Numbered from the stretch's first letter, positions 25,891-33,384 are shown. The stretch is DNA of 39,541 bases from Phenylobacterium sp. (GCF_025934275.1 NZ_JAICYI010000030.1:1-39541), one strand, 5' to 3'. The notes: generated from the letters alone by a model not told the origin. Made by a program: numbers and translations.

Positions 25891-26018
25891 GAGCTGTCGC
25901 TCCTGGACGGCGCATGCGGAGCCCCTCCCCGCCCGCGCTCGCCCCTAGTCGCCGCCGGCGCCCCGGACGGATGCGACGCCGCAGTATCCGCCGCAACCGG
26001 GCGCAGGGCCACCGCCGT

Positions 26019-26366
26019 TCAAGCGAACTCCGCCGCATAGGCCTCCGGCCGGAAGCCCACCAGCAGCTTGCCGTCGTGGTCCAGCACCGGGCGCTTGATC
26101 ATCGAGGGCTGGGCCGCCATCAGCGCGATGGCCTTCGCCGCATCGAGGTTCTGTCTGTCCGCGTCCGGAAGCTTCCTGAAGGTGGTCCCCGACCGGTTGA
26201 GCAGGGTTTCCCAGCCGACCTCCCGCACCCAGGCCTGCAGCCGGCTCCGCTCGATCCCCTGCTTCTTGTAGTCGTGGAACGCGTAGGCGACGCCCGCCCG
26301 GTCGAGCCAGGTCCAGGCCTTCTTCATCGTGTCGCAGTTGCGGATGCCGTAAAGGGTGGCTGCCAA
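26019..26366 (-). CDS. ArsC/Spx-family (YffB-like) thioredoxin-fold protein
   Basis: The 115-residue protein starts at TTG 26366 with GGGAG nine bases upstream; no in-frame ATG is available near the conserved start. TLYGIRNCDTMKKAWTWLD carries the single catalytic-position Cys11 (C-x-x-M rather than CxxC). RPVLDHDGKLLVGFRPE near residues 92-108 is the conserved cis-proline/arginine region. YffB-type members are glutathione-dependent reductases of uncertain substrate, and true arsenate reductase is less likely because there are no ars genes nearby. The start is only 14 bases from that of the divergent DUF2164 gene. Confidence 0.85.
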   Translation of the reverse strand: MAATLYGIRNCDTMKKAWTWLDRAGVAYAFHDYKKQGIERSRLQAWVREVGWETLLNRSGTTFRKLPDADRQNLDAAKAIALMAAQPSMIKRPVLDHDGKLLVGFRPEAYAAEFA

Positions 26367-26380
26367 GGTGGGGGGCTCCC

Positions 26381-26629
26381 ATGCCGAAGATCGAACTCGC
26401 CAAGGACGCCCGCGAGGCGGCGGTCCGGGCGCTTGCAGCCTACCTCAAGACCGAGCTGGAGGTGGAGGTCACGCCCTTCGACGTCCAGTTCCTCCTGGAC
26501 TTCATCGCCGAGCGCATCGGGCCCTATTTCTACAACCAGGCGCTGGCGGACGCGCAAGTGAACCTCCGCGCCAAGCTCGAAGCGGTCGGCGAAGCGCTCT
26601 ACGAGCTCGAGAAGCCGGTGAAGGCGTAG
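26381..26629 (+). CDS. DUF2164 family protein
   Basis: The 82-residue helical protein has the DUF2164 pattern: an LKTELEVEVTPFDVQFLLDFI stretch (about 22-42), then IGPYFYNQALADAQ (about 46-59). It has no signal or membrane segment. The function of the family is unknown. It is divergent from the ArsC-like gene with 14 bases between the start codons, so the promoter of each gene must lie inside the other gene. Confidence 0.82.
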   Translation: MPKIELAKDAREAAVRALAAYLKTELEVEVTPFDVQFLLDFIAERIGPYFYNQALADAQVNLRAKLEAVGEALYELEKPVKA

Positions 26630-26700
26630 GCGGACCCCTTGGCGGGACGGGCCGTGGCGATGAGCCGGACGCTGACGCCTGCGGGCGCGGCCAGGGCTTG

Positions 26701-26940
26701 CTAGAGGGGAACCGTCGGGGAAACCAGGCCAAACGCCGGCCTGGCTCTGGCCGGCGGACCGGCGCCCATGTCGCGGGCGTAAGCGCTCCGTCGATCTTCG
26801 AAGTCGGCTAGCCCCATCCATACGTCTGCGGCCGCCTCCTGGCGGCGCCGGACCTGGATCAGACCGCTGGACCCGGCGGTCGCGAGGGCCTGCCGGGCCT
26901 TGGCGCGATACTCCGCGGCCCTGATATCGCTTGCGATCAT
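26701..26940 (-). CDS. Small helical protein of unknown function
   Basis: The 79-residue protein contains EYRAKARQAL and a later A-D-V-W-M-G-L-A-D-F-E-D-R stretch. This is a layout seen in small alphaproteobacterial proteins of unknown role that have a Y-R-x-K-A start and a W-x-x-L-A helix. The C-terminal 20 residues are Pro/Ala-rich. The start overlaps the stop of the 58-residue gene by four bases (ATGA), which supports both genes. Confidence 0.55.
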   Translation of the reverse strand: MIASDIRAAEYRAKARQALATAGSSGLIQVRRRQEAAADVWMGLADFEDRRSAYARDMGAGPPARARPAFGLVSPTVPL

Positions 26941-27113
26941 GACGATTGCCCCCCGCCCAGCGGATTCGGCGGGCGCCCGGGGGTGCGACCATGCAGCCGC
27001 TCGACGATCTGGCGAAGCCGCTCGACCTCCGCCTGGAGGGCGGTGACGTCACCTTGGAGCTGGGCGTTGCGCTGGCGCAGGAAGCTGTTGTCCCGGGCGA
27101 GGTCCGCAGACAT
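26937..27113 (-). CDS. 58-residue coiled-coil protein
   Basis: ATG 27113 gives MSADLARDNSFLRQRNAQLQ and continues with heptads of Leu/Val (about residues 12-40), a short leucine-zipper-like coiled coil, then a Pro/Gly tail. The frame is open for much further upstream but that part has no coding character. The ribosome site is weak. It lies eight bases after the 31-residue ORF and overlaps the 79-residue gene, so it is the middle of a three-gene chain. The function is unknown. Confidence 0.5.
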   Translation of the reverse strand: MSADLARDNSFLRQRNAQLQGDVTALQAEVERLRQIVERLHGRTPGRPPNPLGGGQSS

Positions 27114-27121
27114 GGAGGCGG

Positions 27122-27217
27122 TCACAGCGGCCGCCGTTTGCCGATAAGGCTGAAGAATTTTGGAAGGATAACCGCGACCACGACAAGCGCCGCGGACGTA
27201 GCGAAAAGCACAGGCAT
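27122..27217 (-). CDS. Possible 31-residue single-pass membrane protein
   Basis: From ATG 27217 the product is one hydrophobic segment (about residues 3-24, rich in V, L, A, I and F) followed by the basic end GKRRPL. This is a typical small membrane protein. It ends eight bases before the coiled-coil gene starts. It was found by reading the frame directly; there is no homology evidence. Confidence 0.42.
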   Translation of the reverse strand: MPVLFATSAALVVVAVILPKFFSLIGKRRPL

Positions 27218-27590
27218 GATTGTCTCGAAGTGTGCGCCGCGTCGGAGATGATCGACCGCTTGTCTCTCGGCACAGGACCGACGACACGCAGGGGATATGG
27301 GGTGCCGGTTCGCGATTCACCAGAGGACGTCTGGGCGGAGCACCCAGACCATCGGACGTGGCGAAGTGCGGCGAGGGCTCTGGTGATGAACCACTTGGGG
27401 AGAGCGCTCCGGGACCGGTCTGAGCCTCGGCCGCGCCGGAGCCCGGAGTCGAGGCCTCGTAATCGGCATGGCGGCTTCCCACGTGTGTGGCGAGCGCCGT
27501 CGGGCGTGTGCCGCCATCGAAGCGGTCGATCTCGTCGGATGCGGCGCCATCGGAGACGACGATGTCCAAGTTCTTTGCAAGGCCCAGCCG
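27218..27590. other. Gene-poor stretch without a convincing gene
   Basis: This stretch lies between the divergent small-gene chains. Several open frames cross it on both strands, but none shows a recognisable motif, ribosome site or codon pattern. One plus-strand frame leads into the gene at 27591 from an ATG at 27468, but that start has no good ribosome site. The stretch probably holds the promoters for the two chains and may include decayed coding sequence. Confidence 0.4.
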
Positions 27591-27782
27591 ATGAGCATCG
27601 GTTCCTGGTGGCGCGGCGCCTTCCCCACGGACGCGGAGGTCAGGACGGAGATTTGGATGCTGGGGACGCGTCATCGCGGATGGCCCTTGGATGGCGCGCT
27701 TGAAGAGCTCAAGGCCGCAAACCTCACGCCTGCCCGAACACAGCTGCTGCGCGCCTGCGTACGCGACCTGGAACGCCGATGA
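27591..27782 (+). CDS. 63-residue protein of unknown function
   Basis: The preferred ATG is 27591, preceded by CAAGG eight bases upstream. The product starts MSIGSWWRGAFPTDAEVRTE and has a helical, charged body (DGALEELKAANLTPARTQLLRACVRDLERR) with no membrane segment. An earlier ATG at 27468 would add 41 residues of doubtful coding character. The stop overlaps the next start (ATGA), so the pair is translationally coupled. No family is recognised. Confidence 0.5.
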   Translation: MSIGSWWRGAFPTDAEVRTEIWMLGTRHRGWPLDGALEELKAANLTPARTQLLRACVRDLERR

Positions 27783-27943
27783 AGCCTGCCACGGAGCCGC
27801 CCCCGGTGCTCTCCCCAGCCGTCGATGCGCCCACGCCCACCTATGCCGAGCAGCTTGCGAGGCTCGAAGCGCAACGCAGGGCCTCTGACGATCTCCTGCT
27901 GCGCAAGATGCTGCACGTGCGGGAGCCGATGAACCCCGGCTAG
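27779..27943 (+). CDS. 54-residue protein of unknown function
   Basis: ATG 27779 overlaps the previous stop. The first 20 residues are Pro-rich, followed by one amphipathic helix (YAEQLARLEAQRRASDDLLL, about 21-40) and a short tail. The stop codon lies in the loop of a hairpin (27935-27950). Coupling to the previous gene is the main support. Confidence 0.48.
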   Translation: MKPATEPPPVLSPAVDAPTPTYAEQLARLEAQRRASDDLLLRKMLHVREPMNPG

Positions 27944-27970
27944 CGCCGGGTTCCGGTCCAGCTGGACCGG
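27935..27970. terminator. Two adjacent hairpins, one a perfect 18-bp palindrome
   Basis: CCCGGC (27935-27940) and GCCGGG (27945-27950) pair around the stop codon of the 54-residue gene. CCGGTCCAGCTGGACCGG at 27953-27970 is a perfect 18-bp palindrome. A rho-independent terminator without T-run is possible. The palindrome could instead be an operator for the gene at 28033. Confidence 0.45.
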
Positions 27971-28032
27971 CGGCTCGAGGGGACCGCGGGACTCCGGTCG
28001 CTCTGGCGGGCGCATGGCCATATGCTCCGGGG

Positions 28033-28233
28033 ATGGAAACGCAGACCGAGATCGTTCAGCGCTGGCGCGACCTGCGCACGATGCTGATCCGGCAACTGAA
28101 CATGTTCGAGAGGGGCGCGCTCACCCTGCGCTCCGGCGGACTGGACATGTCCGCCGAGGCGGCCGCCGATCTCAGGCGCGAGATTCTCGAGTTCGACGCC
28201 CTGATCGCCAAGGACGAGGCGGACCATCCCTAA
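28033..28233 (+). CDS. 66-residue helical protein of unknown function
   Basis: The protein begins METQTEIVQRWRDLRTMLIR and is built of two amphipathic helices (about 2-32 and 40-62) around a LRSGGLDMS turn. It has no membrane segment, and no cysteine. CCGGGG just upstream may serve as ribosome site. It could be a small helical-hairpin regulator or structural protein; no family is recognised. Confidence 0.58.
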   Translation: METQTEIVQRWRDLRTMLIRQLNMFERGALTLRSGGLDMSAEAAADLRREILEFDALIAKDEADHP

Positions 28234-28300
28234 CGGGCGTGGAGAGGCCGGCGAGAGCCCGTTGCGCGGGCGCTGGCGCAATCGTGCGTGGAGACTGCGG

Positions 28301-28654
28301 TCAGGCCTCCCCCGAGGCGGGCGATGCAGAGAAAAAACGGCCGGCCTGCTCAGCCCATCCGTACCCTGCGCCGCTGAGCTGCTCACGGTCGTAGCTTGGC
28401 GATTCCTTGAAGCGGTCCTTGGTGACGTCGACCTGGAACGACCGGCCGACGCCGTCATAGCGCGCGATCCTGAAAGGCACGGGATGATATTTGCCCGAAC
28501 CGCCGATCAAGCCGGCCGCCTCCACGATGAGGTACGCCACTGAGCCGGCCGCGGGATCGACGTACATCTCCCGCACCGTCCCGAGCTTTCGCCCCTCCTG
28601 GCCCGTGAGCGGCATGCCAATCACGTCGCTGGATTTCACCAGGCTCGCCGTCAC
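28301..28654 (-). CDS. PRC-barrel domain protein
   Basis: GTG 28654, with GGGAG seven bases upstream, gives 117 residues. The PRC-barrel region spans about 5-80: SSDVIGMPL, then GRKLGTVREMYVDPAAGSVAYLIVE, then KYHPVPF. The strand order and the V-x-D-x-x-x-G-x-V-x-Y-x-I-V pattern are typical. Single-domain PRC-barrel proteins in alphaproteobacteria are small cytoplasmic proteins often found with stress genes, with unknown molecular role. The longer open frame upstream is low-complexity and rejected. Confidence 0.82.
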   Translation of the reverse strand: MTASLVKSSDVIGMPLTGQEGRKLGTVREMYVDPAAGSVAYLIVEAAGLIGGSGKYHPVPFRIARYDGVGRSFQVDVTKDRFKESPSYDREQLSGAGYGWAEQAGRFFSASPASGEA

Positions 28655-28774
28655 CGGGCGACTCCCACCTTCATTTGCGAGGGCGTTCGACGAACGTCTC
28701 GATGCCCCACCGCAACGTCCCAGACCACCCGCCGTTCCGCGCAAACGGGCGAGATTGCGGCGCGATCCGCGGGC

Positions 28775-30427
28775 CTATTGATGGCCTTTCGCTCCAGCGA
28801 GCGCCGCTTCCGCCAAATCCAGCTCGTGCAGGAGTTTCCGGAAGCCCGCGTCGCCTATTTCCGCCCTCTCCCTCAGGCGGGACAGTTCGTCCCGCTCCGC
28901 GCGCAGGGCGGCCAGACGAAAGGTTCGGTCGGCGGCGGACGACCGCCGCAATTTCCGGCGCGCTTCCTCCGTCTGCGCCTTCGCCTCGAGCCGCGCCCGA
29001 TAGTCGTCCATCACCAGCGCGCCCGCCTCCGCGTCGGCGATCCGTTCGGGACCCGTGGAACCCGCAGCCGTCGCATGTCCGACTTCCTCCATCTGTCGAA
29101 GGGCGGCTTCGGCCAGGGCCAGCCGCGCGCGCCGTTCCTCGGCCACGGCGGCGGCCTCGTCGGGCAAGGCGAGTCCCTTAAGCAGCAACGGAAAGACGAC
29201 CGCCGTCGTGAGCAAGGAGCAGAGGATCACACCCATGGCGAAGAAGACCACCAGATCGCGGCCGGGGAGCGGCGCGCCGTTGGGCAGAGCCAGGGGGAGG
29301 GAAAGGACCGCCGCGAGGGTGATGGCGCCGCGCACGCCCGCGACCGCGCTCGCGGCGATGACCCGGAACCCGGGATGGGACCTCGTCACCCCGCGCAGCG
29401 ACGATCGATAGAGCGTGAATTCGAGCGAGGCCCAGACCCAGGCCAGCCGCAGGACCAGGAGCGCCCCGGCGATGGCGAAGAGGTAGCCGACCAGCAGAAG
29501 GACATGGCCGCCCGCGAAGGCCCGGGCCAGCGCGGGAGCTTCCGCCAGGAGCGCTGGAGCCTGCAGTCCGAGCAACAGGAAGATCAGGCCATTGAGCGTG
29601 AACTCCAGCATGTCCCAGACCGCGGCCACCTGCATGCGGGTGGCGAGCTTGCCGGCGCTCCGCAGTCCCATCCGGTCCCGCGTCGCCCCCGCGGCGACCG
29701 CCGCCAGAATCCCCGATCCGTGCAGGCCCTCGGCGGCGAGATAGGCCGCGAAAGGAAGCAGCAGGCCGAGCAGGACCTGCGTCGCTGAGTGGTCGGCGCC
29801 CCAGCGCACCATCCGGCTTTGGACCGCGCCAAAGAGCCACGCCGCCGCAGCGCCCACGAGGAGACCGACGGCGACAAGCTCGACGAACGTGAATGCCGCC
29901 CCGGCCAGGGAGAAGGCGCCGGTGATCATCGCTACGAGGGCGAACCTGAGACACACCAGGCCCGTCGCATCGTTCATGAGGGCTTCGCCGCTGAGGATGT
30001 GCAAGAGGCGTGGAGGAATAGGGGTGTCGTGCGCGAGCGCCTTCAGCGCGACCGCATCGGTCGGAGACAGGACGGCTCCGAGGGCGAAAGCCATCGCAAT
30101 CGGCAGGCTCGGGACCAGCCAGTGGGCGAACCAGCCGATCCCCAAGACCGTGAAGACGACGAGACCGATGGCCATCGTCAGGATCGGCCCCTTGAGCCGA
30201 AAGACCTCGGCCTTGGGAATGCGCCAGGCGTCTGCGAACAGCAGCGGTGGAACCAGGAGGACGAAAAACAGGGCTGGATCCAGCCGCACGCGCAGTCCGA
30301 AGATCAGGGCGAGCGCAACACCCAGCCCGATCTGCAGGAGCGGGAGCGGCGCCGGCGTGAATTGCGCCGCCATTCCCGAAAGCGCGACCGCGAGCAACAG
30401 CGGCAGTACGGTCGTGACGACGTCCAT
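28775..30427 (-). CDS. CPA1-family Na+/H+ antiporter
   Basis: The 550-residue protein has 12-13 membrane segments in the first 420 residues. The CPA1 signatures are ALGAVLSPTDAVA near 115 and ILSGEALMNDATGLV near 145, which contain the ion-binding aspartates, and AGVRGAITLAAVLSL near 365 with the conserved arginine. The last 130 residues are a charged cytoplasmic coiled-coil tail (AEERRARLALAEAALRQ and following) as in the YjcE/NhaP2-like group. It exchanges Na+ or K+ for protons across the inner membrane. It is divergent from GlsB/YeaQ with 286 bases between, where an FNR/FixK-type site lies. Confidence 0.9.
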   Translation of the reverse strand: MDVVTTVLPLLLAVALSGMAAQFTPAPLPLLQIGLGVALALIFGLRVRLDPALFFVLLVPPLLFADAWRIPKAEVFRLKGPILTMAIGLVVFTVLGIGWFAHWLVPSLPIAMAFALGAVLSPTDAVALKALAHDTPIPPRLLHILSGEALMNDATGLVCLRFALVAMITGAFSLAGAAFTFVELVAVGLLVGAAAAWLFGAVQSRMVRWGADHSATQVLLGLLLPFAAYLAAEGLHGSGILAAVAAGATRDRMGLRSAGKLATRMQVAAVWDMLEFTLNGLIFLLLGLQAPALLAEAPALARAFAGGHVLLLVGYLFAIAGALLVLRLAWVWASLEFTLYRSSLRGVTRSHPGFRVIAASAVAGVRGAITLAAVLSLPLALPNGAPLPGRDLVVFFAMGVILCSLLTTAVVFPLLLKGLALPDEAAAVAEERRARLALAEAALRQMEEVGHATAAGSTGPERIADAEAGALVMDDYRARLEAKAQTEEARRKLRRSSAADRTFRLAALRAERDELSRLRERAEIGDAGFRKLLHELDLAEAALAGAKGHQ

Positions 30428-30608
30428 GTCCCCACGCTAACAGCTGGCCCCGCGATCCTAGAAGGCGGGCAGAGGAAGCGACATTCCGAACGAGATGCGG
30501 CGGGACCCGACGCGGACCGGTCCGAAGGAGACTGGCGCGCGTTCGCCGTGCTCCGGCGCGGCTCTCATTTGCGACGCCGCCGCATCCTCCGCGCAGATCT
30601 GACCGTGC

Positions 30609-30622
30609 TTGACCCTCGTCAA
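30609..30622. promoter_or_regulatory. FNR/FixK-type binding site (perfect palindrome)
   Basis: TTGACCCTCGTCAA is TTGAC-N4-GTCAA with no mismatch. An AATATG sequence at 30642-30647 lies where a -10 box is expected, which would put the site centre at about -40, the class II activator position, for the GlsB/YeaQ gene starting at 30714. Assignment to an FNR/FixK-family regulator follows from the established consensus of that family. Confidence 0.75.
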
Positions 30623-30713
30623 AGCGCCGCGGCGGTTCTTCAATATGCTGCCCGACCTGCGGCCGCCCGCCCGGCAGGCCGTCACCTCTTCGGACGAAGA
30701 AAGGACAGCTGCA

Positions 30714-30974
30714 ATGTCGATCATCGGATGGCTCGTTCTGGGCCTCATCGCCGGCTTCATCGCCAGCAGGATCGTCAACAAGACAGGCGCGGGCCTGATC
30801 ATGGACATCGTGCTGGGCATTGTCGGCGCCTTCGTGGGCGGCTTCATATTCACGCGCTTCTTCGGGGCCGCGGGCGTCACCGGCTTCAACCTCTACAGCA
30901 TGTTCGTGGCCGTGGCTGGCGCGGTCGTGCTGCTCCTTCTGTACCATCTGCTGTTCCGCCGCCGCGCGCTCTGA
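30714..30974 (+). CDS. GlsB/YeaQ/YmgE-family stress membrane protein
   Basis: The 86-residue protein starts at ATG 30714 after GAAAGGACAG. Three membrane segments and the Gly-rich family pattern are clear: MSIIGWLVLGLIAGFIASRI, then G-x-G-L-I-M-D-I-V-L-G-I-V-G-A-F-V-G-G, then a third helix and the basic tail FRRRAL. These transglycosylase-associated-named proteins are general-stress inner-membrane proteins of unknown mechanism. The FNR/FixK-type site at 30609 suggests induction at low oxygen. Confidence 0.9.
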   Translation: MSIIGWLVLGLIAGFIASRIVNKTGAGLIMDIVLGIVGAFVGGFIFTRFFGAAGVTGFNLYSMFVAVAGAVVLLLLYHLLFRRRAL

Positions 30975-30996
30975 GCGCATCCGGACGTGGGCCACA

Positions 30997-31530
30997 GTGA
31001 CGGCGATTGCTTACGGTCGAGCGGGACGATGGCGTTCGCGCCACCGGTTGAGGCGTCTTGGCGCCGCCATCCTCATCGCCGCAGCGCTCGGCCGCCCCGT
31101 GGCGGCCCCGGCCCAGCCCGCCGTTGAGCAACCTGCGCCGGCGGTGCCGCCCGGCGTGTGGCTGATGGACGGTCGGGTGGCGGTGCAGATCTTCGAGTGC
31201 GAAGGCCTGATGTGCGGCCGGATCGTCTGGCTGCGGATTCCGCGCGATCCCCAAGGGGCGTTGAATCTCGACAAGAAAAATCCCGTTCCCGCGCTGCGGC
31301 GACGTAAACTCTGCGGACTGACCATCCTTTGGGGCCTGCGCCCGACGGGGTCCAATCACTGGGTGGACGGGTGGTTCTACAATCCGGACGACGGAAGGGC
31401 CTACAACGTGACGGCCCAGCTCAAGTCCGACGATGTGATCGTCGCTCGCATCTTTCGCGGCGTTCCACTGTTCGGCACGACCAAGACGCTGAGCCGGGCG
31501 CCCCACGACACGACGGAGGGATGGTGCTGA
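30997..31530 (+). CDS. DUF2147 family exported protein
   Basis: GTG 30997 gives 177 residues. A basic N-terminus with a hydrophobic segment (LGAAILIAAALGRPVAAPAQ, about 25-44) acts as signal peptide. The DUF2147 body follows: GVWLMDGRVAVQIFECEGLMCGRIVWL (two cysteines), KLCGLTILWGL, and WVDGWFYNPDDGRAYNV at about 118-137. DUF2147 proteins are periplasmic calycin-like proteins of unknown function. It begins 22 bases after the GlsB/YeaQ stop, so it is probably on the same transcript. Confidence 0.82.
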   Translation: MTAIAYGRAGRWRSRHRLRRLGAAILIAAALGRPVAAPAQPAVEQPAPAVPPGVWLMDGRVAVQIFECEGLMCGRIVWLRIPRDPQGALNLDKKNPVPALRRRKLCGLTILWGLRPTGSNHWVDGWFYNPDDGRAYNVTAQLKSDDVIVARIFRGVPLFGTTKTLSRAPHDTTEGWC

Positions 31531-31689
31531 CGCATACGAAGGCCAGGGCGCGCGGTTCGAAAGTCCGCCACGGCGCCGTCATACGTGCTAAGGTTCTCTC
31601 GCTGAGCTCGGCTGCGTTCCACCCCAGGCTCGATATATCCCGGGTACGTCTTTCGCTCCGCGAGGCTCCGGTCGTTCGAAGGGACAGCC

Positions 31690-32757
31690 ATGGCTGCCCG
31701 CGCCACGCTTGATCCGGATACCGGCCTCGCCCTGGCTTTGGCCGTGGTCGGCTCCTCGACCGCGCCGCTGGTCCTCCTCGACGACGATTTCAAGGTCGTC
31801 GCGGCCAGCGCGTCCTTCTTCACCGCCTTCCAGGTCGATCGCACGAGCGCGGAGGGACAATCGCTTTTCGACCTGCACTCAGGGGAATGGAATGTTCCTC
31901 AGCTCAGGGCATTGCTGAAGGCGACGTCCGCCGGCAACGCTCAGGTCGACGCCTACGAGATGGACCTGAGGGGCGACCGGGCCAAACCGCGACGCCTGAT
32001 CATCAACGCCCAGAAGCTCGACTACGGCGACCCGGAACACGTCCGCCTCCTGCTCTCCGTGACAGACGTCACGGACGCGCGGCTCGCCGAAAAGCTGAAG
32101 GACGACCTGCTGCGGGAAAAGGCCATCCTGCTTCAGGAGATCCAGCACCGGGTCGCAAACAGCCTGCAGATCATCGCCAGCGTGATCCTCCAGAGCGCGC
32201 GGCAGGTGCGGTCGGAGGAGGCGCGGGGCTATCTCAGGGACGCCCATAGCCGGGTGATGTCGGTCGCGACCCTGCAACAGCAGTTGGCCGCATCCCGTCT
32301 GGGCGATGTCGAGCTTCGCGGCTATTTCACCCAGCTCTGCGAAAGCATCGGCGCGTCCATGATCCGCGATCCCGGCCAGCTGACCTTGGAGGTGAACGCG
32401 GACGCCAGGTCCGTTCCGGCGGAGGTCTCAGTGAGCCTCGGACTGGTGGTCACCGAGCTCGTGATCAACTCCTTGAAACACGCCTTTCCCGGCGGCCGGC
32501 CAGGCAGGATCGTGGTCGCTTACCACGCGCAGGGTCGGAACTGGACATTGTCGGTCGCGGACGACGGCGTCGGCATGCCCGAGGACGCGGCGAGCGCCAC
32601 TCCGGGCCTTGGGACCAGCATCGTGGCGGCGCTCGCAAGGCAGTTGCGCGCGCGTGCGCAGGTCGCGAACGCGCACCCCGGCACAGCTGTTTCCTTGATC
32701 CATACCCACCTGGAGTCAGTCGAGGCCGGACCGTCGTCTCAAGCGGCGGCGCTTTGA
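31690..32757 (+). CDS. PAS-containing HisKA_2-type sensor histidine kinase
   Basis: The 355-residue protein has no membrane segment. A PAS domain spans about 15-130 (APLVLLDDDFKVVAASASFFTAF to SVTDVTDARLAE). The dimerisation/phosphoacceptor region is HisKA_2, LLQEIQHRVANSLQ with His153, the class used by many alphaproteobacterial kinases of the PhyR or LovK type. A HATPase_c domain spans about 235-345 (N-box VVTELVINSLKHAF, G1 VADDGVGMP, G2 GLGTSI). It is cytoplasmic. No response regulator or EcfG gene is adjacent, so its partner is unknown. Confidence 0.9.
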   Translation: MAARATLDPDTGLALALAVVGSSTAPLVLLDDDFKVVAASASFFTAFQVDRTSAEGQSLFDLHSGEWNVPQLRALLKATSAGNAQVDAYEMDLRGDRAKPRRLIINAQKLDYGDPEHVRLLLSVTDVTDARLAEKLKDDLLREKAILLQEIQHRVANSLQIIASVILQSARQVRSEEARGYLRDAHSRVMSVATLQQQLAASRLGDVELRGYFTQLCESIGASMIRDPGQLTLEVNADARSVPAEVSVSLGLVVTELVINSLKHAFPGGRPGRIVVAYHAQGRNWTLSVADDGVGMPEDAASATPGLGTSIVAALARQLRARAQVANAHPGTAVSLIHTHLESVEAGPSSQAAAL

Positions 32758-32807
32758 CGAACTCCGGCTCGGGGCGGCGCCCTCAAGGTTCCGAGAGGTG
32801 TAAGCAC

Positions 32808-33266
32808 ATGAAAAGCTCCACGACCTGGTATGTGATCACCGACGGCGGACGGGCCCGCGTGGTGCGAAGGCGCGACGATCGGGATGCATTCGAAACCCAT
32901 CGGGAATTCGTCTCTGCGGAAATCCACGGCAAGACCCACGATATTGGCGCCGAGCGACCCGGGAGAGTCCATGAAAGCTCCGGCTCCGCCCACCACGCCA
33001 TCGAGCCGCGCCATGACCTTCACCAGGCCGAGAAGCGGAGCTTCGTGGCCAAGGTCGCCGCAGCGCTGAACGAGGCCGCCGCCCGCGAGGAGTTCGACCA
33101 GCTTGTCCTGGTCGCGCCGGCCCACGCGCTCGAATGGCTCAACGAAGCCCTCGAGGCGCCGACGAGACTGAAGGTCGCGGCCGAGCTCCAGAAAGACCTC
33201 ACCAAGACGCCCAATTCCGAGCTCGGAAAGCACTTCGCCCAGCTGAACGAGGCCGGACGGGGCTGA
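32808..33266 (+). CDS. Host-attachment-type protein
   Basis: The 152-residue protein starts at ATG 32808 after GAGAGG. It has the pattern of the family annotated as required for attachment to host cells: TTWYVITDGGRARVV at the start, a basic middle with HESSGSAHHAIEPRHD, and FDQLVLVAPAHALEWLNEAL near 105-124. Later work on relatives places the fold near the eRF1/Pelota-like group, so the attachment name may not describe its role here. It has no signal peptide. Confidence 0.82.
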   Translation: MKSSTTWYVITDGGRARVVRRRDDRDAFETHREFVSAEIHGKTHDIGAERPGRVHESSGSAHHAIEPRHDLHQAEKRSFVAKVAAALNEAAAREEFDQLVLVAPAHALEWLNEALEAPTRLKVAAELQKDLTKTPNSELGKHFAQLNEAGRG

Positions 33267-33370
33267 AGAGACCGGGCGGCGGCGCGCCGTCGGCGCGCCA
33301 AGAGCGAGCGGCGTCTGCGGCCATCGCCAAGATCGGATTTACAGCGTGCGCAGGGTCAAGCCGACCAGTC

Positions 33371-33384
33371 TTGACCAGGATCAA
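33371..33384. promoter_or_regulatory. FNR/FixK-type binding site
   Basis: TTGACCAGGATCAA fits TTGAC-N4-ATCAA without mismatch to the FNR/FixK consensus. It lies 95 bases upstream of the broken BA14K-like gene at 33480. The -10 region is not clear (a CATCAT at 33412 is possible). Confidence 0.7.

Noticed and set aside
27230..27703. A 157-codon frame crossing 27218-27590
   Set aside because: Its second half overlaps the better-supported 63-residue gene in another frame and turns Arg/His-rich. No motif or ribosome site was seen.
31531..31689. EcfG-type general stress promoter (GGAAC-N16/17-CGTT) before the HisKA_2 kinase
   Set aside because: No such pair at the right spacing was found here or in the other upstream regions that I read.
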